DNA from: Neurospora crassa OR74A
Lineage: Eukaryota > Ascomycota > Sordariomycetes > Sordariales > Sordariaceae
Direction: 5' to 3'
DNA: 64,000 nucleotides
Assembly: GCF_000182925.2 (NCBI RefSeq)
Contig: NC_026503.1
Location: 1 to 64,000, forward strand
Shown here: positions 23,479-35,841 of the stretch, piece by piece
How the letters are laid out: the number at the start of each line of letters is the position of its first letter
Numbering within the stretch: position 1 is the first letter of the stretch
The notes under the pieces: generated by a model
The model's input: only the letters and a program-made list of their open reading frames with translations
What the model was told of the DNA's origin: nothing
Database searches by the model: none
Program-made: the position numbers and the translations under genes

Positions 23479-26400
23479 ATGCGGAATGTATCTGAAAGAG
23501 CTCGGGAGTGGCAGACCTTCAGGTACGTACCAGTTCCGGTCTGAGACTCTCCAGTCTTTCTCCGCCATAGCGTCCCCCAAGCTGTGTACCACCCGTACCC
23601 GGGGGATCAGACGCATCATTGCGGTCGGACCAGTCATTCTGCCCAGCCTCCCTGGCGTGCCCTTAACCTCCCCCGCCTTGCTATTGTGATGTTCAGTTGC
23701 TGACATTCTCTACAGATTCCTGTCGACAGTTCGGGATAGCCGTGCCGTGCCCGACCCGGCCCACACATCCCCGAGCAAAAGCCGCCGGGCATCATCCGAC
23801 ACCGTTCTAACGGCACTTGCCCAGCTCGGTGTCCTTCAACTTTCGGCGCGACGAGGGGTCCTGTCTCTCTTTGATCACGATGTGCAACACATTGCTGCTG
23901 AAGCAACACCAACACTGCCGCTTCGACCTTACGCCCGTGATGAAATCACCCCTCTCCTTTTGCGCGGGCGCGACATCTCCAGAAGCGAGGTTATTTGTGA
24001 CAATGTCATCCGTGAACAGAGACGGCATCCCGAGGACCTCATCGTCTTCGTGATACCCGACCTTCTGGCCGACCCGCGGTTTCATCACATCCCATCTCTT
24101 CTTGAGCAGGAAATATATCCTCGGTTCTACGCAGGCGTCCCCATCTGCTCGCCTTCTGGTGTCGTCATAGGCTTGTTCTCGGTTTTTGACACAAGCCCGC
24201 GGCAAAAGCTCGACGAGTTGGATATCGACTTTATGAAGGACCTTTCTCGGACAATCTCACGCCAATTGGGGTCCTACAGGAAGCAATCGGTATTACTCCA
24301 GACCGAGCGTATCCTGAGAGGAGTGGTAAGCTATTCGGAGGGAAGGGACGACATTTCCGACCTATCGGAGTATCATGCAGAAAGAGACACCGTCCATCCG
24401 TGCCAGCGGGATACACGGGACACATATCTATTTGATCGCCATTGCGTGTCTTACTTCCCACAGAGCAACGGCTCAATAGATCCGCCAACGCATACCACAG
24501 TATCTGAAGATGCCATAGATGGAACGCTGAGCAGCAGCGAGTATGAGGCTGAACATCTCAGAAAGCTTTCCCTCCCCGACCACAGATCATTGGACTCGCG
24601 GTTGAAGGCGGGTGACACTCACAGCAGGGGCAGTGATAAACCAATGCCACCAGACACGCCAACTCAGGGAACGCTAGGCGCCGACGTTCGGCTGTCTGAG
24701 ATCCAGAAGAGTTTCGCAAAGGCATCAAACATTATCCGACAATCTATGGATGCAGCCGGAGTAATCTTTCTGGATGCCAACACGAGCCCTTTCCATTGCT
24801 GGCAAGACGGTGATGCAAACACTACGTCAGATGTACATCCCAGGGCAGCAAGCATCTCCTCCAACAAAGTCAATGGCGTTGCGAATTCTGAAATCGACTT
24901 GGAAGTTAAACCGCACAAACGGCCCTGTGACATTCTTGGGTTCTCTGTGACACCAACGGGGACGCCTGACGGGACAACGATAGATCCCACGGGTCCCTTA
25001 CGGCACCCCGGGCCTCACCGCAGCTGGCGGGTCCTCTCAGAGAGCTTCCTTCGCAAGCTCCTGCGACGTTATCCACGTGGGACTATCTGGGAATTTGACG
25101 CCGCAGGCAACTTCATCAGTGCATCGGAAGCCGTACCAATGCCGTCCCCGCCCTCATCGACAAGCCCCTCATGTCCCTACTCTGACTCGGAAATCGACAC
25201 CGCCGCCAAAAGACAACGACGTGGCCGGGCACGGAGAAAAAGTGGTACATTAATGCGAAAGCCACGGAAGAGTGAGTGGGACACCATCCACGCGGCATTC
25301 CCCGAGGCCCGAGCAGTATCCTTCTTTCCCCTGTGGGGGACCCAGATGCAGCGCTGGTTCGCCGCCGGGCTGTCATGGTCCAGAGAATCATTGCGCACCC
25401 TCGCACCGCAGGATGAACTTGGCCTGTTCAACGCGTTTGGCAAGAATATCATGGCCGAGGTGGCCCGTATCGACGCGACGCTTGCCAACCAGGCCAAGTC
25501 AGACATGCTTGGATCCATTTCGCACGAGATGCTGTCGCCATTGCACGGCATCCTTGGCGCTGCGGAGCTTCTGCTTGATACCGACCTCAGCACTTCCCAG
25601 ATGGAGCTCATCTGCCTTGTAGAGGCTTCGGTCAGGACACTGCTGGACACTGTCGACCATCTCCTAGACCATTCCAAAATCAACAGTCTAGTGGAGAACA
25701 CCAAACTCTCCAATGCCCGACGAGGTTCCTTCCAGTCAGACGACCTAGAGCACAGTGAAGGCCCTGATCTCAGTGGCCCACCAGAAACATCCAGGACGCG
25801 ATTGCGATCTGGCAGCCTAGCACCCAAACCCTGGCCATGGGAGCGACCGACCTTGACCCGCTTCTACGACATAGACCTCGCCGTCATGCTGGAAGAAGTC
25901 GTCGAGTCCCTCTATGCGGGCTATTCCTTCCAGCGATGGTGCAACCAACGTGGCGCCGATCCAGGTGATGACAACGTCGCTATCCATCTGGACATCGACC
26001 CTACCGTTAATTGGTCTTACTACGCCCAACCCGGAGCATTGCGCCGCATCCTCATGAACTTATTCGGTAACGCACTAAAGTTCACTCACAAAGGATTCAT
26101 CAATCTCTCTCTGACCGCTCAACCTATCCCATCCGAACCACGCCCTTCTTTCGCCTCCACAGACCTTGACGACGAAGCAGAAGACCCAGGCATCGAAACG
26201 GACAGCAAGCACTCCTCTTCCTACCCCAAATCCAAGACCGGGTGGAATGACCAGAACCGCTCAAACGTAGTGCTCACCGTTTCGGACACAGGCAAGGGAA
26301 TCACCCAACGCTTTCTCCGTGAAAAGGCCTTTTCTCCCTTTCAAAAGGAAGACAGTCTCACCCCTGGCCCTGGCCTTGGCCTTTCTATCGTGAAACAGAT

Positions 26401-28850
26401 TGTCTGTGCCCTCAATGGGCGCGTCGTCATTGACTCTCGACCTGGCGAAGGGACGACAGTCAGAGTGATCATACCACTTCAGCATTCGAGCCCAGAAACA
26501 ACGAGTGAGGATAGGGACATGGTGGAGCATAAGGAGGCGCTGGGTGGGTTGAGGATTTGCTTACTTGGTTTCGATGGGCTGGGAGACGGTGATCCCGATG
26601 GAAATCAGTGGGGCGAGCCGGTCAGTGCAAAGGAGAGAAAAGTACTGAGGGGGAGGATCATGGAGAGGATGTGTAGGGATTGGCTTGGATCTCAGGTGGT
26701 GACGAACCCGGCGGAGGCGCAGATGACAATCTGTAGCGATCGGTTTGTGTTGGAAATGTGCACAAAAGATGGCGCTGATGACAAGACTGGTGGGAGGGGG
26801 TTCGCATCGAAGACGTTGGCCGGCCCATTGGTGGTGGTGTGTGGGAATGAAGTTGTTGCGCAGAATCTGTCACTGGCTAGGGGGGAATCTGCTGCCGGAG
26901 GGAAAGGGGAGGCAAGCGTCATGGAGTTCATCGGTCAGCCGTGAGTTTTCTTTCCGGCCCCTATGATCACGAGCAGATACTGACAGACGTCACAACAGGG
27001 TTGGGCCAAGGAAGCTGGCTAAGACACTGAGGAAGTGCCTTCAGCAGCATCCAGTCTCGCTGAAGGAAAGAGAGGGTGAACGAACCTCATCCGAGTCTAG
27101 CATCGATCTGGATGTTCTACAGAGAAAGATGTCGGACCCGGAGGTCTTCCAGATCGCCAACAAGAAGTCGCGGTTCTTGCCTTATCTGGCAGATGATTTC
27201 GGGGATAACTTGTTTTCGACGGACCAGGGGACGGCGGCTGCTGCCACAAGGCCTCTGGTGCAGAGAATCAAAAGCACTGGTGGAAGGCCTTTGGTGCAGC
27301 GGACGTCCATGGGGAAGGATGGGAAGGGAGAAGGGGGGAAGATGGGGTATGCTCCAGTGTCCGACATGGAGGAAGGAGAAAAGGTGGAGGAAGCGGCAAT
27401 CCCCGAACCGACGCTACTACAGAACGTGAAGCAAGAAGAGACTTCCCTACCTCTATCATCGCAGAAAAAGAACATCAAGATGCCGCTGACCAGGCCTCCA
27501 CTGCCACCACGGTACCATACTGGGAAAGAGAAAACGAACAGCATGGACCTCGGCTTCACTACTGTATCCATCTCCGAGGTGTCGTCGCCGTTCGATTCGA
27601 TTATCTCGCCACCGGTCCTGACCAATGTCCCTGCCTCCCCCGAGGATGAACAGGTGTCGCCTATGTCGCATGCCATCAACACGATTCCCCCTTCCGGTAC
27701 TATTGATGCAAGCACCAGCATCATCGGCAATGCTGGCCCTACAGGTGGGGCCATCGTTGGGGCTGCTGCCGCCCCCGCCACGAGCAACACAATGACAGGT
27801 ACCGAGGCCGTTCCGAATGTGCCACTGCCGCCGAAACCGCTCGAGCTGCTCGAACCGTACGAAGTCCAGCGCCAGCAATCAATACTAATAACCTCCCCAG
27901 TGCTCACGGGAGGGCAACCACCTGAACTTCATCTCGATACACGTCGCCTCTCAAAGGCATCTAATTTCTCTATGAATACAACCTCCTCCCCATCCCAACC
28001 TTCGCCCCCCTCTCAATCCCTGTCAAACTCGCCCTCTCAACCCCGTAAGATCTCTTCCAATTTTTCACCAAATCAGGACGAAAAGGCCTGCCTCCTAGTA
28101 GACGACAACCCCATCAACCTTCACATCCTCGCCTCGGCAATGCGTAAGACGCATCGCCCCTATGCGACTGCCCGCAACGGACTGGAGGCAGTGGAGATCT
28201 ACAAGGAGAACCCGGGACGGTACAAGTGGGTGTTGATGGACATCAGCATGCCGGTGATGGACGGGTTGGAGGCGACGAGGAAGATCAGGGAGTTTGAGAG
28301 GGAGTACCCTGTGCAAAGGAGTAGGAGCTTGGGAAGGGGTCTGGGCACTAAAAGGGGGAGTGGAGCAACCGAGGTGACGAATGCGGCAAGGGCTCGAGCT
28401 GGGAGTTTGGATTTTGCAGATATGCGTGGTGTTGAAGTGCAGGCGGACGTCGAAACCGGTGCCGTGAGTGGAGCTGGAAATGGGAAGCGAGTTATCCGGA
28501 AGAAGGCTGGACGGGCATCTCTCAATGGAATTGGGCTTGCGTCAGCTCCGCTCATGGATCAGGACAGGGGTGCGCCTACAGAATGGGATGCTCAAGTGGT
28601 ACAGAACCTGGAAGCGGAAACTGTTCAGCAAGTCGATGGCGAAGAGAAGAGTGATGAAGGTGTAACAGGGCTAGAGGAGAACAGCACAGAAGGGGAACTT
28701 ATCAATGGTCTGGAGCCCGCAACAGTCGTAGCGCTCACAGGAGTTACAAGCGGGACGATACAGAAGGATGCGCTGGCGAGCGGGGTGGATTTGTTTTTGA
28801 CGAAGCCGGTTAGGATGAAGGATTTGGGGGCAATCTTGGGAGATGGTTGA
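23479..28850 (+). CDS. Hybrid histidine kinase (GAF-HisKA-HATPase-REC)
   Basis: Exons 23479-23522, 23716-26940 and 26999-28850 encode 1706 residues. The N-terminus SERAREWQTFRF and the GAF-like region (about 30-200, with VLTALAQLGVLQLSARRGVL) match a large class of filamentous-fungal hybrid kinases. The H-box is SISHEMLSPLHGIL, with phosphoacceptor His618; the N-box NLFGNALKFT (about 798), G1 DTGKGI (about 871) and G2 GPGLGLSI (about 900) complete the kinase. The REC domain starts KACLLVDDNP (about 1450), with phosphoacceptor Asp1504 in LMDISMPVMDG and the conserved VALTG and FLTKPV further on. Between those halves of REC lies an unusual insert of roughly 125 residues. The protein probably senses a cytoplasmic signal through GAF and passes phosphate to an HPt protein and the response regulators of the osmotic/stress pathway. 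The first exon depends on one 193-nt intron and is the least certain part. Confidence 0.9.
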
Positions 28851-29261
28851 TCGGTTTTCTTGACGTGATATCTGTTTACGGATGTACGGCCTAACTCAAG
28901 CTGAGGGTGTGGCATGCACTGGCGTTGTCGGAGTTCTGTAGTATTAGCACAGGGAAAAGCCCCGGAGGCTTAAAAAAGGGTGTCTGGCGTTCATTTGTAA
29001 TACAATTTGTTCGCAATGTACTTCTATGTAAGCAGCGTGGGTAGGTAGGTATGGTTGAAGTCCCAGCCTACGAATTTAAGCACCAAGGCATATTCGTTTA
29101 CACAGTACAGGGAAGATTTGTCATCGTCGGGTCGGCTTCATCGCACGTCATCGCTTCCCGCCTCGCGACTGCACTTCCGCTGTTCATCACAGCGACACTC
29201 GATTTTGTCTTTCGAACACTCGATTTTGTCTTTCTGAACAACGCCAAGGCAACCAGACAAA
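28851..29261. other. Intergenic, no gene seen
   Basis: 411 bp between tandem genes, containing the 3' UTR of the kinase gene and the promoter of the reductase gene. A direct repeat, CACTCGATTTTGTCTTTC, occurs twice at about 29198-29235 just before the ATG. Confidence 0.6.
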
Positions 29262-30390
29262 ATGTCGAAACTCGGTATCAACGACAAGATCAAGCTAAAC
29301 AGCGGATATGAGATCCCCCAACTGGGTTTTGGAGTGCGTAATACCCGAGTGAACCGCCGCTCGCGTGCATCTCACACTGCACTGAGCCCTTTCTTATCGA
29401 CGCTTCATTGCGACTAACGCCTTCCTCACTTTGCAGGTCTACCAAACGTAAGACCCTTTGACCATTCCGCTTGCAACTGAAGCTTCCTGTGATTCTGATG
29501 TCACTCCAGTCCCGCCGATCAAGTAGACAAAATCGTCCAAGAAGCCTTCAAAGTCGGCTACCGTCATGTTCGTCCCAACTCCCTTTCCTCTTCTGCCCTT
29601 TTCCCTTTTATCTTTCTAACTTGCGTTCCCTTTGCAGGTCGACTCCGCCTCTGCCTACCGCAACGAAGCTGGTTGCGGCGCTGCCATCCTCCGCTCCACC
29701 ATTCCCCGCTCCGAAATCTTCTTCACCTCCAAAGTCGGCCCCAAACACATTTCGTACAACGCCGCGAAACGTATCATCTCCGAATCCCTTGCCAAAACGG
29801 GCCTAGGGTATATAGACCTCATGCTTCTGCATGCTCCCTACGGCGGGTCTGTACACAGAAAGGGTGCCTGGCTAGCGCTCGTCGAAGCTGTTGAAGAAGG
29901 GAAGATCCGCTCTATTGGTGTTTCCAACTACGGTGTTCACCACCTCGACGAACTGGAGCAGCATATCAAGGAGCTGGAACAGGAACGGGGCGGGTCTGGC
30001 AAGGGCGGAGTGTTGAGTGTAGGGCAGTGGGAGGTTCATCCTTGGTGTCCTCGCCAAGATATTGTCGAGTGGTGTCGCAAACGCAACGTTGTCGTCGAAG
30101 CGTATGCGCCCATCGTAAGGGGGGAGAGGTTCGGTGAGCCCAGGCTGAAGAGCCTGGCTGAGAAGTATGGAAAGACCGAGGCGCAAGTGCTTGTGAGATG
30201 GAGTCTCCAGAAGGGGTACGTGCCGCTGCCGAAGAGTGTGAAGGCGGAGAGGATCAAGGAGAACGCGGATGTATATGACTTTGATCTTAGCGAGGAGGAG
30301 GTGAAGGCGCTGGAGACGGATGAGTACAGTCCGGTGTGTTGGGACCCGACGACGAGTGAGCTGGACAACTATAGTGGACAAGAAGTTTAA
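29262..30390 (+). CDS. Aldo/keto reductase
   Basis: Four exons, 29262-29333, 29437-29447, 29510-29567 and 29638-30390, give 297 residues. Exon 2 is only 11 nt, encoding VYQ and part of T; without it the conserved N-terminal strand VYQT would be lost. The protein has the AKR (alpha/beta)8 layout: IPQLGFGVYQT, VDSASAYRNE with catalytic Asp and Tyr, FFTSKVG with catalytic Lys, YIDLMLLHAP with catalytic His, IGVSNYG, and the NADPH-binding PLPKSVKAERIKEN near the C-terminus. It should reduce aldehydes or ketones with NADPH in the cytosol. The substrate cannot be told from sequence. Length is slightly under the usual 310-320. All introns have GT-AG ends, and each acceptor is preceded by a pyrimidine-rich tract. 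Confidence 0.92.
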
Positions 30391-31599
30391 GGGGACATGG
30401 ATGGAGAATGGCGTGCAGGCAGGATGGAAATGATTAAGGCACCTTTTTTTGGTTTGGCTGAGCAAGTTAGTCCCTGCGCCTGCACTTTACTCCGTTCCCG
30501 TGTTTTCCAACTGCTCGCCAACCTATATTTCAGTTGGTACCTTTAGGTATATTATCATCTGTACATTGATTGACATGGTGCAACTGATTTTTCGCCTGTC
30601 GGCTTTGACCACAACAGTTATCTACCAACCGAATATAACCTTACTTGTGTCTGGTAGAGAAAAACGACATGGAGAAAGAGATAGCGAGAAATGGAAGTTC
30701 AAAGCCAAATGGATCACGATAAAGAACTAATCGCGAGGCCATTGAACAATCAATCTTGGCGAACTCAACTGCGTCCTTTGGCAGTTTATGCTTGAATTGT
30801 TAATTTGCTATGAGGTGTGAAAATTGATGATGGGCATTATCAAGGCGAACTTTGAGTGCCTAGAGGTAGTACGTTGATGTTTATTTACAGGCAATTTACT
30901 CCGAGCAAAATCTATCTTGCCTCAAGGTCCATGTTCCGTCCCATTTTGGATCCCAGACCCACATCTGGATATCAGCCTTATCAATAACAAGGCTGTCGCC
31001 CGAAAGAAGCGCCATTCACGGCGTTTTATTTTGTTAGCATCACGATCCAAGAGAGCACAGAAAGCACCCGCAACCGCTGTGTAGAGTACTACTATACAGA
31101 TGACCAAGTCATTGACATAATGCAAATACGAGCGTTGCACAATTCATAGCCAAAAGCGCATATTTGTTGCGGCCTGGCGAATACATTGTCCCCTAGTATT
31201 TGTGACAGCGTTATGTTAATGCTTCCCGTGGATACCTCTGACTACCTATGTAGATATATGAACATGCGGTCAACAAGCCCTCCGTAAGTCTAGCTCTTAG
31301 TGATTGCAGTTTCAGGTCCCTTTCAATCGGGGTTTGGTCTACCGGGCGTAATATGACGTGGATGAAGCTCCTAGGGTCCTAGACACTAAGGGAACAGGGA
31401 TTCGCAAGTACATCCAAAATTGTCACCATTAGATACAGCATATATCGTAACCATGCGAATGGAAACTCATATGGGGACCCGGCGCCTGGGACAACGCTTT
31501 GTCGTTAACCACGAGCACGAATGTATTGAAAGTTGGCATTTGTCCTCCTTCACTTTATGTGTACTCTCTCCACCGAGAACCCCAACAATCAAGTTATAC
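30391..31599. other. Intergenic before the tRNA gene, no gene seen
   Basis: 1.2 kb with normal to slightly AT-rich composition. Several TACCTTTAGGTA- and GTACCTA-like short palindromic words occur (for example 30536-30550). No coding or RNA signature other than the tRNA that follows. Confidence 0.55.
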
Positions 31600-31686
31600 G
31601 CCCGTATAGCTCAGTGGTAGAGCGCTTCACTCGTATTAGTCATTTGCGTAATGAAGAGGTCCGCGGTTCAATCCCGCGTGGGGGCA
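31600..31686 (+). tRNA. tRNA-Thr (anticodon CGT) with 15-nt intron
   Basis: A full cloverleaf can be drawn: acceptor GCCCGTA with TGGGGGC, D arm GCTC...GAGC, anticodon stem CTTCA with TGAAG, T arm CGCGG-TTCAATC-CCGCG and discriminator A at 31686. The anticodon loop reads C-T-CGT-A, then a 15-nt intron (31636-31650) in the standard place after position 37, then A. Anticodon CGT reads ACG threonine codons. The T arm contains the B-box GGTTCAATCCC. One acceptor pair (5-68) is a G-G mismatch and the next is a G-T wobble, otherwise pairing is complete. Confidence 0.93.
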
Positions 31687-31689
31687 CAC

Positions 31690-31696
31690 TTTTTTT
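31690..31696 (+). terminator. Pol III terminator of tRNA-Thr
   Basis: A run of seven T residues begins four bases after the end of the mature tRNA, the normal RNA polymerase III termination signal. Confidence 0.88.
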
Positions 31697-32907
31697 CAGT
31701 TATCCTTCTTGTCTTTGCTTTCAGCTTCCACCTTCTTTTTTCATCCTTCTTTTTCTTCCAACCTTCCTACATTTCTCCCTCATTTGCGTTGTGGCAGATT
31801 TCAGTCCCAAATTCATATCATTATACTCGAAGAACACGCACTTGCTAAAAGACCAGAGAGCCATACAGGGTCACCTAATCAACGCCCTATTGTAGTTCCT
31901 TCCATTCGCAGTCGTGGCTGAGCGGGCAGTCAAGTCTTCAAACCAGACGTTGGCAAGACTCAAATAAGGAACACCACCTGAGGTTGTGGAAGGTGCTTCG
32001 ACGATCCACTCGGCGTCAACCTAGCCCATGCCAGTCCAGTTAACGAGTGAAGTTTGACAGGAGGTTAGTATGACTTTAATGCTGATCTCTTTGCCAAAAC
32101 TTAAATCCGTCGATCATCCAACTTTAAGGGAAAGATGAAGGAGGGCTTGGCACAGCCAACTAAAGGTTTAGGTACTAGCTCATGACCATATCGAGGTCTT
32201 GGGAGCCATAACAAATAGGGACAAGGTTGATAGCATCTCTAGAGTAGTATTTGCGGTTGGCCTATGAAATGTGCTGCTAAACTACCTACCTACCTCTACT
32301 GAATATCGACTTCGTGTGTAGGTAACATCCAGTCGAGTTGCTACAGTAGATTATAGGTTGATCCTCGTGACTGTATTGGTCACGTCATTCTTTGACTTCC
32401 TATTTCAGTAGTTGACCGACTGGAATGTCTCATACCTTGAGGTACCTAGGTTCCATCTCAACTCGTCGTAGTTCAAGAGGTAGAAGAGATGAAGAGAATG
32501 GTGGGCTGACATGGATCAAGTAACCACGGCTCGGCTCGTATTGACTTCATACCTACCTAACCGGCTCTAGCCACCACCACTGCCTGAGGTACCTAAGTAG
32601 GGCAATTACCGAGCTACTACAGTCCTTCTAAGTCGAATTTCCATGGTGGAAGACCGGCATGTTGTTACCTCTATCGACCGTTATCGCCATCAGCCGTTGT
32701 AATGAATATAAACAAACCTTTTATGTGAGCAAGCGAAGCAACCACCCGTGAAGGGCAAGACAGGTACCGTAGTTGTAAAGAATCTTTCTTTGACGCTGCA
32801 CTTGCTTACTACCTTGTAGACACCCACAAGCTCGACGTCTCAACAAAGGGCCAACGCTCCATTCACTCTCGCTCTCATGCATTCCCCTTCCACATTCCCG
32901 CCCCAGC
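31697..32907. other. Intergenic; recurrent TACCTA/GGTACC words, no gene seen
   Basis: 1.2 kb between the tRNA and the 3' end of the oxidase gene. Short words such as ctacctacctac (32282), ggtacctagg (32440), tacctacc (32551) and ggtacctaag (32587) cluster here. Such words recur in the other intergenic regions of the window but not in its coding exons. No coding signature. Confidence 0.5.
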
Positions 32908-34530
32908 CTACTTGGCCGGCTCAACACTTTGCGGGTAGTAGAAAACCTCGTTCGGATCGTACTGCGCCTTCACCTTCTGCAGCCTGCTAAGGCTACTACG
33001 GTAATAGTTCCCCACAGCCTCGGCCCTCTTCATCGTGGGATCTGCGTAGTTAATGTACATTCCCCACTGCTCCTGTTTCATGTTATCCGTGAAGCTCTTC
33101 ACCCAACCATCGAGGAAGCTGAAACCGTTGCTCGGATAGCTTCCAAACATCACACGATCATAGAGCTCATAAAGGAAGAGGTATTCCGGGGCGCGATAGG
33201 CGTAAGAGCTCGTGTAGTTGGCGGAATTGGTGGTGGAGGAGGTGATGGCGGACTTGGGACCGCCGTGCATGTCGATGATGATGAACCAGTCGCGCGAGAC
33301 GCGCTTGGCGGTGTTGATCCAGTAGTTGGCGACGGAGTTCAGAGCCGCGGAAGGGAGGGCGGTGGTAACGAGGGATTTGGAGTAGAAGGTTTCGACCTGG
33401 CAAAAAATTAGTTGCTGGAGAAGAAAGAAAGAAACGAGAGGGAACCTACGGTGTTGTAAGGATGCGTAACGTCCACCGTGCCGCCATAGGTATAATAAGT
33501 AAACGCTCCCATCCAGTCGTACTGCTGCGCATTGCTCAAGCTCGCTCCTAGAGTGCTCAACAGGGGCTGCACAGCCGTCCGCAGCGCCGAGCTACTCCCG
33601 TGATACAAGCCCTGCAGTTGCGTCTGACTCGGCGAGCCGAAGACCCTCATGTTCATCTCCTTCGGCATATTGCCAGCCGCCAACCAGTCCTGGAGTTTTT
33701 CCCAGCCGGATGCAATCGACGACGCTGAGTTCCAGGGCAAGTTAATCTGGAAAGCCGTTACTTGCGAGGGCGCAGCGAAGGTGTTGAACTTGAAGGAAGC
33801 CACAATGCCAAAGTTGGACCCAGCGCCACGCAAAGCCCAGAAGAGGTCCGGGTTCTCGGTTGGCGATGCGGTCACTACAGTGCTGTTGGCAAGGACGACT
33901 GTGGCGGCGGCAATCCAGTCTACTGCAAGACCGTAGGTGTGCGAGGAAAAGCCAAAGCCGCCGTGGAGGGAGTGGCCTCCTACCCCGACTCTGTTTCCCT
34001 CCTTGGTTAGCCCCGGCCAAGCCAAGAAGTAAGGGCTTGACGAAAACGTACCCAGGACAAGTCCCATGCGAGAAAGCTCTTTTGCCCTGTTTATACAGCT
34101 CCGTCGCCACATGCCCCAGTCTCGCTCCCGATTGAACATCTGCGATATTCGTCGTCTTATCCAGCGTCACCTTCGACATGCGATCCAACTCCACGACCAG
34201 ATGCCCGTTCTCTCCGCCCAGACCAAACGAAGCATAACTGTGCCCTCCTGACTTGGGGGTAACTTTAATTCCCAGCTTGGTGGCACAGGAGACGGCACCT
34301 TGGATGTGTTCAATGGTGGTAGGGACCGCGATGGCTACTGGCGTGTAGGGCAGGCGCTGGTTGAAAGGGTTGACGTCGGTACGCCACTCGGAGGAGCCTT
34401 GAGCATCGGCTGGAACGCCGGCAGATTTGAGGCAGTCGTCGATGGCGGCACGCTTGTTGAGTGGAGAGCTTAGGGGGTTGGCGAGGATGGGGGCCGCCGT
34501 GGCAGTGAGGAGGATGAGTGGAAGCCACAT
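32908..34530 (-). CDS. Secreted FAD-linked oligosaccharide oxidase (BBE/AA7 type)
   Basis: Minus-strand exons 34530-34052, 33990-33450 and 33396-32908 encode 502 residues. A signal peptide (MWLPLILLTATAAPILA) is followed by a PCMH-type FAD-binding domain with SGGHSY, where His97 is the expected site of covalent FAD attachment, and SHGTCPGVGVGGH, where Cys158 would give the second link. Bicovalent flavin is a hallmark of fungal gluco-oligosaccharide oxidases. RGAGSNFGIVASFKF and the C-terminal berberine-bridge segment (NYYRSSLSRL through YDPNEVFYYPQSVEP) complete the family. It should oxidise the reducing end of cello- or other oligosaccharides outside the cell and release H2O2. Introns of 61 and 53 nt have CTAAC-like or CTAAT branch sites. 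Length fits the family. The exact substrate is inferred. Confidence 0.93.
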
Positions 34531-35841
34531 GATGGACGAGGTATTGGATCGGAGTAAAAACCTATTTAGTGGGATGGGACGACCAAGTCTGAAGCCTGGC
34601 GATGTACGGAAGGCAGCTCAGTAGGGATGATATAGCTTGGTGAGTGCTTCATCTTGTCGAACCGGTCATAAGATACTGGCCTATCGGAGCTGTTTCTGTT
34701 CTTTCCCCTTTTGGCACACAAGAGATGTTAAAAAATGGGATGAACATTAGGCCCTTCCAGCTTCCCACGGCTGGACATAATGAATTGCGGGGGTTATAAC
34801 GCAAGAACACGGCATCAAGCTCCCCGGGGGGTTAGTCACTGAGCCGTCTCGGCGGTCTTTGACCGTGAGGTATTTGATACGGAGAGTTATGTGACTGTAG
34901 GGATCCCGTCGAGCCGTTGCGGATTAGAGATTCGGAGGGAGGCAGTGTGTGGAAGTTCGCCAGTGATTGGTCCGGCTAACATATCAGCCTACAGATTGCT
35001 TCCTTCACATATGCCAAGATTGATGAACATGTTCAGCAGTCATTCCAAGCTCTTGGCAACTTGGGCTGAATGACGTTGAAACAAAAGTTTGTACGGAATA
35101 TGGACAAAGGACACGCGTCGGCACCTGTCAATGCGACCCTGCAACCTTGTCGAGGATTCTTGACGAGACCGAGGCGAGGGCGACTAGAACTACTAGCGAA
35201 ATGCCAGCCCTGTAGTGGAAATCCTTCGGCGGAAGAGCAAGCCGCAGGGCCACTCACTATCTTGAAAACCGATTGCGAACGACGGTCTTTATTCTTGGTG
35301 ATAGGCCAGAAGTTGGTGGGTGAGCTTGGGGGTGATTGGGCCTGAACGAAGATGGTTTGGGTGTTCGCAGAGGTACAATTATAGGCTAAAATGTAGCCGT
35401 TACCCATGTTCCCACTACTCAGGCCCGGCGAGAACACGCCACACGGAACGCTCTTACAAAGTGGTTGCTCTGCCCCAGATTGCAAGCAATATCGGTCTTG
35501 GTGATGGATGTTGTGCTTTCAACTACCACCATCTGCAAAGGGGTCATGTGCCTCTCTGTCGTACGATGGTCCTACCGAGACCATGTCAACACTTTGCCTC
35601 GAGGACGCTTCGTGCTGTTTCAAAGGGACAAGAAGACCTGGGCCGATGCTGTCGACGATTGCAGACTTTTGCCTATTCATGATAATCGGGCTAAGCGATA
35701 GTCACGGAGTGTACGCTCGCGGTCTCGATCGAGATCGATCCTGTGTCGTCACAGACGGTCAGCACCAAGAGTACGATACGTGATGGAAAGAAGAATCTCG
35801 ATTGTGGCTCGTTGGCCTCGTATACGGCACAAACAGAGGAC
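34531..35841. other. Intergenic; weak small frames only
   Basis: 1.3 kb upstream of the oxidase gene. A minus-strand frame (35033-35485) and a plus-strand one starting with ATG at 35504 (to 35701) both look partly protein-like, but neither has a domain, a signal peptide or supporting splice sites, and they overlap. I do not call a gene. Confidence 0.45.

Noticed and set aside
35033-35485. 150-codon minus-strand frame with several Cys
   Set aside because: It looks slightly secreted-protein-like, but there is no signal peptide, the start is not supported and an equally weak frame overlaps on the other strand.
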